From the NCBI GenBank assembly GCA_047635695.1, contig JBLILN010000001.1, positions 148,252-212,251 on the forward strand: 64,000 bases of DNA. Reading direction: 5' to 3'. The position numbers were made by a program, and so were the translations under genes. The notes beneath the pieces were generated by a model. It did not search any database. It worked only from the letters and a program-made list of their open reading frames with translations, and was not told the DNA's origin. Origin of the DNA: UBA2136 sp047635695. Its GTDB lineage: Bacteria; Pseudomonadota; Alphaproteobacteria; UBA2136. Of the stretch, positions 1 to 6,634 are shown piece by piece. Every line of letters starts with the position of its first letter. Position 1 is the first letter of the stretch.

Positions 1-696
1 GCACACCGTTTGGCTCAATATTGCAAACAAATCTGTACATATGCCCAACGTGAAGAGATTATTGTTAATAATCCAACCTTAGACCTACACGTGAACCTTA
101 AATCATACAAACAAGAGCATCATGCAGGTTTGGAGGCACATGAGATACCAGCCTTCCTAAAAACACTAGAGCGTAATGATGCGAGGCTATATGCAACTAC
201 TCGCTATGCTATCAAACTCTTGATGCTGACTTTTGTCCGTACAAATGAGCTTATCAATGCGAAATGGGAAGAAATTGACTTTGAAAATGCACAATGGACG
301 ATTCCAGCAGAACGCATGAAAATGAGTAAAGCTCATATAGTGCCGCTATCTAAACAAGTATTAGAGCTGTTCAAACTACTCCATGAATTGCACGGCAATA
401 GAGATTTCGTATTCCCTAATCAAGTTAATCCACAAAAGACGATGAGTAATAGCACTATTCTACGTGGTTTATATCAGCTTGGTTATAAAGGTAAACTTAC
501 AGGTCATGGATTCAGAGGTACTGCAATGAGTGCCATTATGGAAAAATTAGGATATCGCTACGAAGTGGTCGATCTTCAGCTAGCTCATGCACCAAAGGAC
601 AAAATGCAAGCAGCTTATGCCAGAGCTACGTTTTTACCAGAACGTACCAAGATGATGCAAGAATGGGCCGATTATATTGATGGATTGAAAGGATAA
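1..696 (+). CDS. P4-type tyrosine recombinase/integrase, C-terminal part (5' end outside window)
   Basis: The reading frame is open from the first base, so the gene is cut by the window edge. It encodes the catalytic domain of a phage-integrase-family site-specific recombinase that would integrate and excise the element. Counting from the Met codon at base 10, the catalytic residues visible are Arg77 (VRTNEL), a hairpin Lys in RMKMSKAHIVPLS, His166 and Arg169 (GHGFRG), His193 (LAHAP) and the nucleophile Tyr203 (AAYARA). The end, ERTKMMQEWADYI, is typical of the P4 integrase group. All catalytic positions are intact, so the missing N-terminal part decides whether the enzyme is functional. The next gene starts 4 bases after the stop. 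Confidence 0.9.
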   Translation, partial: AHRLAQYCKQICTYAQREEIIVNNPTLDLHVNLKSYKQEHHAGLEAHEIPAFLKTLERNDARLYATTRYAIKLLMLTFVRTNELINAKWEEIDFENAQWTIPAERMKMSKAHIVPLSKQVLELFKLLHELHGNRDFVFPNQVNPQKTMSNSTILRGLYQLGYKGKLTGHGFRGTAMSAIMEKLGYRYEVVDLQLAHAPKDKMQAAYARATFLPERTKMMQEWADYIDGLKG

Positions 697-700
697 ATAA

Positions 701-1414
701 ATGGTAACATCAAAACCTAAATGGGGCGCTAAATATAAACCTCTTCATGCTTTTAAGCCGACTGATAAAGAGTTTGAAAGTATAATTCAAGAAATAGAAA
801 GGCACGCAAAGAAAAAATTAAAAGATACAAGTAAAGAAGAGCTTCTAAGGCTTGTTACTCTTACAAGGTCAAAAATAAGCTGTATTGATAGAATGCCTAA
901 CCGTAACGAATTAATTGCTGAATTTAAGCAAATAAAGAAATCGGTGGAAAATGTTTATAACATGATAGACCTTGATAATATTAGTGATCCTTTGAGAAGC
1001 TTAATGTCTCAATACCAAATAATAACTGGTTTAGTTGATGAGAAAGATTCTTTATGGTGTATTCACCATGCTTCTAAAAATTTCATTAATACTCTATCTC
1101 CTCAAGTTGAAAACCACTTAGAGGTTAGCAGTAATATAGGTTATGAATTAATTAAGGCACGTCTAGATGTTTCGATACAATTCGCTAAAATCCTAGTTGA
1201 AAATGATATCCCTGTAAAAAGTACTGTCGAAAGCGATTTTTCCACTACATTGGAATCCTTTCTTATAATGCTTTCTTTTCAAATTGACAATAATAGCTTC
1301 AATATTCCAACCCCAGAAGACATGCATAAGTTGGTACTCGAAGTTGTTAAGAATCACCCTGAAGAATCAAAACTCTCAATTCTAGATTTAGGTGCAAAGT
1401 TTCCCGGGCTTTAG
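701..1414 (+). CDS. Hypothetical protein behind the integrase
   Basis: I do not recognise this 237-residue protein. It starts 4 bases after the integrase stop codon, so the two are probably co-transcribed and perhaps translationally coupled. It is predicted soluble, with no signal peptide or membrane segment. The first half is rich in Lys and Glu (for example EIERHAKKKLKDTSKEEL) and looks mostly helical. Its place directly behind int suggests an element-specific accessory function, but nothing in the sequence shows what that is. Confidence 0.6.
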   Translation: MVTSKPKWGAKYKPLHAFKPTDKEFESIIQEIERHAKKKLKDTSKEELLRLVTLTRSKISCIDRMPNRNELIAEFKQIKKSVENVYNMIDLDNISDPLRSLMSQYQIITGLVDEKDSLWCIHHASKNFINTLSPQVENHLEVSSNIGYELIKARLDVSIQFAKILVENDIPVKSTVESDFSTTLESFLIMLSFQIDNNSFNIPTPEDMHKLVLEVVKNHPEESKLSILDLGAKFPGL

Positions 1415-1458
1415 GGCTGACCTTGCACTTACTTCTACAAATTAACCGTCCATAATAG

Positions 1459-1487
1459 CCTCATTAAAGATTAACCAATTAATGAGG
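1459..1487 (+). promoter_or_regulatory. Perfect 9-bp inverted repeat covering the alpA ribosome binding site
   Basis: CCTCATTAA at 1459-1467 pairs exactly with TTAATGAGG at 1479-1487 around an 11-base loop. The right arm contains the GAGG that is the likely Shine-Dalgarno sequence of the alpA-like gene starting at 1497. As RNA it would hide that site. As DNA it could be a binding site for a dimeric regulator such as AlpA itself. Confidence 0.5.
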
Positions 1488-1496
1488 AATAAGAAT

Positions 1497-1694
1497 ATGG
1501 CTGAAATCCAATTACAAAAATACGGATTCTTAAGACTTCCTGAAGTTTTAGAATTAATCCCAGTTAGCAAGTCCACTTGGTGGGCCGGAGTTAAATCTGG
1601 GAAATATCCCAAGGCAGTTAAACTAAGCTCAAGAATTACGGCTTGGAGAACAACTGAAATATCTAACTATATAGCAGATTTAGAAGCTTTATAA
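1497..1694 (+). CDS. AlpA-family excisionase/transcriptional regulator
   Basis: This is a 65-residue winged-helix/MerR-like DNA-binding protein of the AlpA (prophage CP4-57 regulatory) type. Members act as excisionases or as activators of integrase genes in P4-like elements. Visible family features are FLRLPEVLELIPVSKSTWW (DNA-recognition helix), GKYPKAVKLS and the conserved tryptophan in ITAWRTTEI. An in-frame ATG exists upstream at 1482, but GAGG at 1484-1487 is well spaced only for the ATG at 1497, so I chose that start. Its position between int and rep fits control of excision and copy state of the island. The start lies beside a perfect inverted repeat that could regulate it. Confidence 0.85.
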   Translation: MAEIQLQKYGFLRLPEVLELIPVSKSTWWAGVKSGKYPKAVKLSSRITAWRTTEISNYIADLEAL

Positions 1695-1701
1695 GTGTTT
1701 T

Positions 1702-1804
1702 CCTCTTGAAGAGTTGAAAGCGCTTTAAGAGGTTTGAAGGCAAGCCTGCTGGTGATGAAAATTATCAGCAGGGTTACTTAAGAAACTTTTTGCCTTTAAA
1801 ACCT
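1702..1804 (+). ncRNA. Nested stem-loops between alpA and the next gene (structured leader or small RNA candidate)
   Basis: Two stems can nest here. The outer one is AGGTTTGAAGGCAA (1730-1743) with TTGCCTTTAAAACCT (1790-1804), allowing one bulge. The inner one is CCTGCTGGTGAT (1745-1756) with ATTATCAGCAGG (1761-1772), with few mismatches, around a GAAA loop. Upstream, CCTCTT (1702-1707) can pair with AAGAGG (1727-1732) and would compete with the base of the outer stem. No ORF explains this stretch. A cis-acting leader, a small RNA or a processing site are all possible. Confidence 0.4.
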
Positions 1805-1830
1805 AATGCTTTCTCAGCGTGAAGCGCGCT

Positions 1831-1852
1831 AATTACAATTAAATTACAATTA
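1831..1852 (+). repeat. Two perfect tandem 11-bp repeats (AATTACAATTA)
   Basis: AATTACAATTA occurs at 1831-1841 and again immediately at 1842-1852, followed by a ribosome binding site (AAGGA at 1856-1860) and the ATG at 1868. The 11-bp spacing is about one helical turn, so a protein could bind both copies on one face. It could be an operator or an iteron-like site. Confidence 0.5.
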
Positions 1853-1867
1853 TATAAGGAAAAAACA

Positions 1868-2224
1868 ATGTCAAACATTGGAAAAATTATCGAAAAACAT
1901 ACAAATGGAAAAATATTTTACAGTGGAAGAGTTTCAACTCTTCAGCTTAATCTAAAATTTTGGTTTGAAGAGAATAACATAGATGTGGAAGGTTCTTCTG
2001 CACCGCATTTTCTGATCATGACGGAGACCTCTGATGGGCTTGAGTCTCAAGTAGGTGCTGTCTGGAAGAAAAAATTGGAAAAAATTGGAAAAGACCCTTT
2101 AGAATTTTTCAGTTTAACTTTTGATGACCCAAGTTTCCCCCATTCTTTGAATGTTGCAGCATTTAAAAATTCGAAAATTGGTGAATGGAATATTTCTTGG
2201 CGTCGTAGACAAGTAGAAATGTAA
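1868..2224 (+). CDS. Hypothetical protein between alpA and rep
   Basis: This 118-residue protein is not recognised. AAGGA sits 7 bases before the ATG and supports the start. It has no signal peptide or membrane segment and contains several Trp residues near its end (GEWNISWRRRQVEM). Small genes between alpA and the replication gene are common in satellite-like elements and often encode regulators, but no DNA-binding motif is evident here. The 173 bases before it carry stem-loops and tandem repeats, which suggests regulated expression. Confidence 0.6.
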   Translation: MSNIGKIIEKHTNGKIFYSGRVSTLQLNLKFWFEENNIDVEGSSAPHFLIMTETSDGLESQVGAVWKKKLEKIGKDPLEFFSLTFDDPSFPHSLNVAAFKNSKIGEWNISWRRRQVEM

Positions 2225-2234
2225 CTAAAACTCT

Positions 2235-2262
2235 GGGGGGCATGTTTTGTATCACGCCCCCC
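2235..2262. repeat. GC-rich hairpin (GGGGGGC / GCCCCCC) before rep
   Basis: GGGGGGC at 2235-2241 and GCCCCCC at 2256-2262 form a perfect 7-bp stem with a 14-base loop in otherwise AT-rich DNA. It lacks a following T-run on either strand, so an intrinsic terminator is unlikely. It ends 22 bases before the rep start codon. The decamer GGGGGCATGT inside it (2236-2245) recurs at 8583-8592 near the right end of the island. A replication origin/nick site or the site of an element-encoded protein is possible. Confidence 0.45.
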
Positions 2263-2284
2263 TACACATACAAAAGGTATCAAT

Positions 2285-3424
2285 ATGAAACTCATATATC
2301 AAAACTTCGATGGTCTAGACATTAGCTTTCAAGGGGCTTTTCCTAAAAAATGTTTAGAAGAGTTAGAAAAAGCAAAGCATCAGGCACAAAAAGACAGGCA
2401 AGATTCAATTACATCTATAGGTAATCCACAAGTGAAAGTTTCTGTTGGAGAGTCAGGCGCTAGAGGTGGTTATTTATATAGATTTGATACGGGGCTTGAT
2501 GGGGAAATCTGGTTTGTATCAAAATCTCAAAAAACAACCAACTGGAATATTAGAGTATCTGTAAAAAGTTTCTCATTAGCATTGTATGGTTATGAAGGGG
2601 TCAAAAAAAGGATATTAGATAAGTTGGTGCAATTTGGAACAATAGGTAGCGGAAGTAAAAAAGGCCAGCTAACGGAACGCATCAGTCGTGTAGATTATTG
2701 TTTTGATTTTGAACATGAAGGACATTTTAATCCTACGCCTGATTTGTTTATAGCGCATCAAAGATGTCAAAAACACTGTTATGGTGAGAATGTAGGTACA
2801 TATAGTGCAGGACAAGGGGATCTAATTAATACAATTCGTGTTGGGTCAATGCCTGGAAGGCAGGCCGTTATTTATAATAAAATCAAAGAAATTCAATCTA
2901 ATTCAAAACAGTTTTGGTGGGATATTTGGAATATTGAAAAAGAAAATTTCGAAAATGAAATTTGGCGTGTGGAAATTCGTGCAGGTAAGGCAGAACTTGA
3001 TAAATGGCAAATAAAAAAGTTTTCAGAATTAGAAGAGAAAATTGGTGATGTTTTTATAAATATTTTAGAAAATATTCGTTATGTAAAAAAATCAAAAGAT
3101 AAAAATCGTTCTAGGTGGGAAATGGCCGAGTTTTGGAAGGTTGCAATAAAAAACATTGAAAATTGTTTAAGTGAATATATTTCAGATGCAAATAGAACAA
3201 ATATTATTCGTGATTACAGGTTTAATATTGAAAATAGATTAAAAATACATATTTTGGGTTCAGTTATTAGTTACACAACTGTAACAAGACGTGACATTTC
3301 AGAATTAACAGTTGTTTTAGAAGAATTTCAAAACGAAATTGAAAATTTTTCAGAATTAGAATTTGAAATAATTCAAAAAAAATATGACAAAACTGCAGAA
3401 AAATATGAATTTATTGGTGAATAA
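2285..3424 (+). CDS. Putative Rep_trans-like replication initiator
   Basis: This 379-residue protein has the layout of rolling-circle-type replication initiators of the Rep_trans group. RISRVDYCFDFE (about residues 132-143) resembles the conserved R-D-D strand. AVIYNKIKEI (about 194-203) resembles the YxKxxE region that holds the catalytic tyrosine, here Tyr197. WRVEIR (227-232) resembles the strand that follows. The remainder is helical and Lys/Glu rich. It would nick element DNA and start replication after excision, possibly at the GC-rich hairpin just upstream. The family call rests on short motifs, so another nicking enzyme such as a phage gene II-type protein is possible. Confidence 0.55.
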   Translation: MKLIYQNFDGLDISFQGAFPKKCLEELEKAKHQAQKDRQDSITSIGNPQVKVSVGESGARGGYLYRFDTGLDGEIWFVSKSQKTTNWNIRVSVKSFSLALYGYEGVKKRILDKLVQFGTIGSGSKKGQLTERISRVDYCFDFEHEGHFNPTPDLFIAHQRCQKHCYGENVGTYSAGQGDLINTIRVGSMPGRQAVIYNKIKEIQSNSKQFWWDIWNIEKENFENEIWRVEIRAGKAELDKWQIKKFSELEEKIGDVFINILENIRYVKKSKDKNRSRWEMAEFWKVAIKNIENCLSEYISDANRTNIIRDYRFNIENRLKIHILGSVISYTTVTRRDISELTVVLEEFQNEIENFSELEFEIIQKKYDKTAEKYEFIGE

Positions 3425-3477
3425 AAGGCGTTAAAAAGTTAAGGCTCAGTTTTTTATATAAATACTGAGCCTTAACC

Positions 3478-5193
3478 TTAATCAAACTGCTCACCAAAAA
3501 GTTTATTACTTGGGTCTGAGTCGTAAAGTTCAAGAATTATGCTATCCTCAATCTCTTGGCGCTCTTCTTTTGATAATATTGAGGGTTGTTTATTGTCCTT
3601 GTCCAAAACTTCGTTAAGTGAGGCCTCTCCAATGTTAATAAAGTATTGAAGGCCTTGCTCGTGGATATGATCTAAAGCTACTTTAAAAATCATAGCTTTT
3701 TGTCGTGGATCCATTTCTGAGAATATACATCCATCGTGCGCAATAAAATTTAATAGATTGGGGTTTAATGAGTAAAGTAGGAAATCATAACAAAATATTT
3801 TGACCTCATTAATTCCTTGTGATCCATCATTTGGTATCTCAGCTTGAATGTCATAGAGGTATTTTGCATCCACAGTTTCTTTGATCTCGAAAGATCCCCC
3901 CGAGTTTTCATAAAACCTTTTAACAAGTGACCTGAATTTGTCTTCGATAGTATCAAATTCATTTTTAGTGCTTTTCAGATAAGCTAGGCTATCATTTTTT
4001 ACTCTTGCATTTTCTAGATCAAGATGACTTCTTTCTTTTTTGAAACCCTCTATTACCGTTTTGTATTTGTTTAGCTCTTGTACTTCAGAATTGATATTTT
4101 TTATTCTCTCATGAATAGAAGTATATTCTTCCAAAGCTCCTTTTGAGTTTAGGTCTTTAAGTATATTGTCTCGACAGAGCTCGCTTTGATGAAGCTTTGA
4201 TTCGAGTGCTTCTAGTTCTTTTCTTAAAGATACTGTTTCGGTATTTAGGCGGTTAATCCTGCTAACCATTAATTTTTTATGGAAATTATTAGCATCTTCT
4301 AGTCTTACCTTTACACCATCTCCAAAGAAGAATTTTGCCTCATCGTATAATCTGTAAATTTCTGGTAGATCCACACCAATTGATTTTGAATATTCTAGAC
4401 TTTGAGATTTACGTAAAATGCTGTTGTTTAATTCGTGAGAATCATTGCGCATTTTATTTATATCTGCTGTTAGGAGATCAGCTTCTTGTAAAAATTTATC
4501 ATAATTTTCTGCAATTATGAATTCATTTTTCTCTGTAATTAAAGTACTAAGCTGATCTTCTAGGTCTTTTATGTTACTTTTCTCTAATAAGGGTTCATAT
4601 TCCTTTACTGCTTTCTCAGCGTGTGTGAGCTGATTTAGTTTATTCTTAATTAGGAATTTCTCTTCTACAAGGTCAGTCTCTACATTGAGTAACGATAGAT
4701 TGGTATATCTTTGATAATAATCAGATTCTGGCATATCTTGTTGCGTGAGAATGTTGGAATAATAACTCCCACCATATCGGCGTGCAAATGTATTAAGGAT
4801 ATGTTTAAAAGTAACGTTTGAATTAAGCTTATCGCCAATGATTATATCTCTTATTTCTTTTGGAAAGCTGCTTTGATTGACTTTTTTTCCATTAATGTAA
4901 TAATCAGTTTTAGAAAAATCCTTTTGTATAGTATAGGGCTCTCCATCTTGTGTGAATTGTAGATAAAAATTTCCGTATTTGGACAGGAAGTCGTAAACTT
5001 TTTTCTGCTTCTTCTTGTCAAGTCTACTACCCAGCATTAAATGAACTAAGTTTAGCGTAAAGCTTTTGCCTACACCATTATATGTCTTTTTGTTTGAATC
5101 TGTTCGTTGTAGTCCAGCAATTATATTTAGGCCATCTTTAAAAGTAATGGTTCTAAAATTTTTATTGTCAGATCTTAATTCTAATAGCTTCAT
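3478..5193 (-). CDS. ABC-3C system ATPase, DUF2326 family
   Basis: This 571-residue SMC/RecN-like ABC ATPase has an N-terminal Walker A (NGVGKS, residues 39-44), a long central coiled coil (about 160-420) and a C-terminal half with FIAHDGCIFSEMD (about residues 480-492) in the Walker B area, as in DUF2326 proteins. DUF2326 is the ATPase of ABC three-component (ABC-3C) conflict systems described from genome context by Krishnan, Burroughs, Iyer and Aravind. It is the last gene of a minus-strand operon and overlaps the 76-residue middle component by 26 bases. It is inferred to sense or clamp DNA and control the SMEK effector. No frame damage is seen. Confidence 0.82.
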   Translation of the reverse strand: MKLLELRSDNKNFRTITFKDGLNIIAGLQRTDSNKKTYNGVGKSFTLNLVHLMLGSRLDKKKQKKVYDFLSKYGNFYLQFTQDGEPYTIQKDFSKTDYYINGKKVNQSSFPKEIRDIIIGDKLNSNVTFKHILNTFARRYGGSYYSNILTQQDMPESDYYQRYTNLSLLNVETDLVEEKFLIKNKLNQLTHAEKAVKEYEPLLEKSNIKDLEDQLSTLITEKNEFIIAENYDKFLQEADLLTADINKMRNDSHELNNSILRKSQSLEYSKSIGVDLPEIYRLYDEAKFFFGDGVKVRLEDANNFHKKLMVSRINRLNTETVSLRKELEALESKLHQSELCRDNILKDLNSKGALEEYTSIHERIKNINSEVQELNKYKTVIEGFKKERSHLDLENARVKNDSLAYLKSTKNEFDTIEDKFRSLVKRFYENSGGSFEIKETVDAKYLYDIQAEIPNDGSQGINEVKIFCYDFLLYSLNPNLLNFIAHDGCIFSEMDPRQKAMIFKVALDHIHEQGLQYFINIGEASLNEVLDKDNKQPSILSKEERQEIEDSIILELYDSDPSNKLFGEQFD

Positions 5194-5398
5194 CAGTTCC
5201 CTCTAGCTTTCCAATAATAAATAAATAGTTTAAGCACAATAAAATGGTTTCAATACTTATGGGTTTTGGGTGGTTTTTATTAAGTTGATCGTGTAGTTTA
5301 TCAACTGAAATATCTTGTGTTCCCATGATTTTAAGAACGTTGGAAGAGATATAAAACAATGAATCAATAGGCCTTACACTTTTATTGGGTAAAATCAT
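5168..5398 (-). CDS. ABC-3C system middle component, small winged-helix type
   Basis: This 76-residue protein is the middle component of the ABC-3C operon. The start MILPNKSVRPIDSLFYI, followed by an 'SVDKLHDQL' helix and 'ILLCLNYLFIIGKL', matches the pattern I know for the MC6 group (MILP, then a winged-helix fold ending in an aLdlLy-like helix). It overlaps the SMEK gene upstream by 4 bases (ATGA) and the ATPase downstream by 26 bases, so the three products are probably made in fixed proportion. Its likely role is to link the ATPase to the effector. The subgroup number is from memory and less certain than the system assignment. Confidence 0.75.
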   Translation of the reverse strand: MILPNKSVRPIDSLFYISSNVLKIMGTQDISVDKLHDQLNKNHPKPISIETILLCLNYLFIIGKLEGTDEAIRIKI

Positions 5399-6441
5399 TT
5401 TAGATGTACCCCTATATCACAGGCTTCAAAAAAGTATGCTACAATTATCCACGATATATTCATATTGTTAAAATCTTTTATTGTAATCAACTCTGAAATT
5501 GAACTTTTAAGAGTAAAGATTATTCTGCTGAAATTTAACTCATACTGTATTGCAAGGTTATGTATTTCAGATATATCTTTTTCTTTAAGTTCTTTTTTGT
5601 TTTCCTTAGATTTTAATTCTTCGATTAGGATATTTCGATATAGATCGTTAATTACTAATTCACGTAAATTTATTCTGATATTTTCATCTTGTATGGAGTC
5701 AAGAATAGAGGTGTAGTCTAGGTAAGTATTTATATCATGTGCAACTCGAGGCACTATTTTGTTAAGTTTAAGCTTTTCTTCTACGAATATTGATCCAAGG
5801 TCACTGTCATATTGAAATAATAATTTATTATGGTCTGTTAGTAGTTTTTTACAGATCAAATTAAGTACAATCTCATCTGTATATTTTTCTGTGTGTGGGG
5901 CAAAGTATTTTTTTGAAAGCTCTATTAATTTGTTTGTTTCAAGCTTCTCTATTTTTCGAATTAAATCACTGGAGTCTCTAAGTGCTTTTTTTAAATCTAC
6001 TTCGGGGTGTATATCATTTATTTCATCAATAACCTTTTGGCTAGGAGAGGCTTTGTCAAATAAGAAAAAAATGTAAATTTTGTAGTCTTTATATTTAGAT
6101 CTGTTAAATATTTTTAAGGTGTTCAAGATTTTATCTTTAGTTCTTGTTGTTGTTATTTGTATGAATTCCTTCTTGTCATGGTCTACTAAATCAATATACG
6201 GCTCGTTTGCATTTTCATCGTTAGCGTTTTTGAAATTTCTATTAAAAATGAAATTAAAAACGTCTCTGAAATAGTTTTCAGCATGTATGTTGAGGGATAA
6301 ATCATTGATTGCTTGATGATGCTCTATATCAAGTTTTGTAATGGCTAGTACACGACTTATGGTGTTGATAGCTGTTGCTCTGTCATCAATCATATTAGCC
6401 GCCCAATCCTGTGATTTTGAAGGAATATTGTTTAAATTCAA
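5395..6441 (-). CDS. SMEK-domain protein, effector of the ABC-3C system
   Basis: The N-terminal 110 residues match the SMEK domain, a predicted nuclease-like module of ABC-3C systems. Conserved polar residues are Glu55 (HAENYF), Asp84 (YIDLVD) and Gln95 with Thr97 (FIQITT), arranged like a PD-(D/E)xK active site with Gln in place of the Lys. The remaining 240 residues are mostly helical and unrecognised, and probably bind the partners. The track start is TTG at 6441 with no clear ribosome binding site; an ATG at residue 17 is an alternative that keeps the domain whole. It leads the three-gene operon and faces the OLD-family gene across a 193-base gap. Confidence 0.75.
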   Translation of the reverse strand: MNLNNIPSKSQDWAANMIDDRATAINTISRVLAITKLDIEHHQAINDLSLNIHAENYFRDVFNFIFNRNFKNANDENANEPYIDLVDHDKKEFIQITTTRTKDKILNTLKIFNRSKYKDYKIYIFFLFDKASPSQKVIDEINDIHPEVDLKKALRDSSDLIRKIEKLETNKLIELSKKYFAPHTEKYTDEIVLNLICKKLLTDHNKLLFQYDSDLGSIFVEEKLKLNKIVPRVAHDINTYLDYTSILDSIQDENIRINLRELVINDLYRNILIEELKSKENKKELKEKDISEIHNLAIQYELNFSRIIFTLKSSISELITIKDFNNMNISWIIVAYFFEACDIGVHLK

Positions 6442-6634
6442 TGCTATTTATATAGTTTAGTGTTGATTAACGCAACATAAAGTTGTAGAAATATGGCGAA
6501 CTACATTCGTTAATAGAGTTACTTGGGAGCAATGAGATAAAGCAGATGTGTTTAACATCGATGGTAAATTGATGCAAATAGTGCAGTAATAGCTATATAT
6601 GATAGAGATAATAATTGTAGGAGTGTTGTGATAA
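6442..6634. promoter_or_regulatory. Divergent intergenic region between the ABC-3C operon and the OLD gene
   Basis: These 193 AT-rich bases separate two divergently transcribed defence-type modules, so promoters for both must lie here. I could not single out a convincing -35/-10 pair. The ribosome binding site of the OLD gene is probably GGAG at about 6620-6623. Confidence 0.4.

Noticed and set aside
2235..2262. Intrinsic terminator before rep
   Set aside because: The hairpin is strong but has no T-run on either strand.
5465..5716. 83-codon plus-strand ORF within the SMEK gene
   Set aside because: It is the antisense of an AT-rich coding region, with no start signal or domain.
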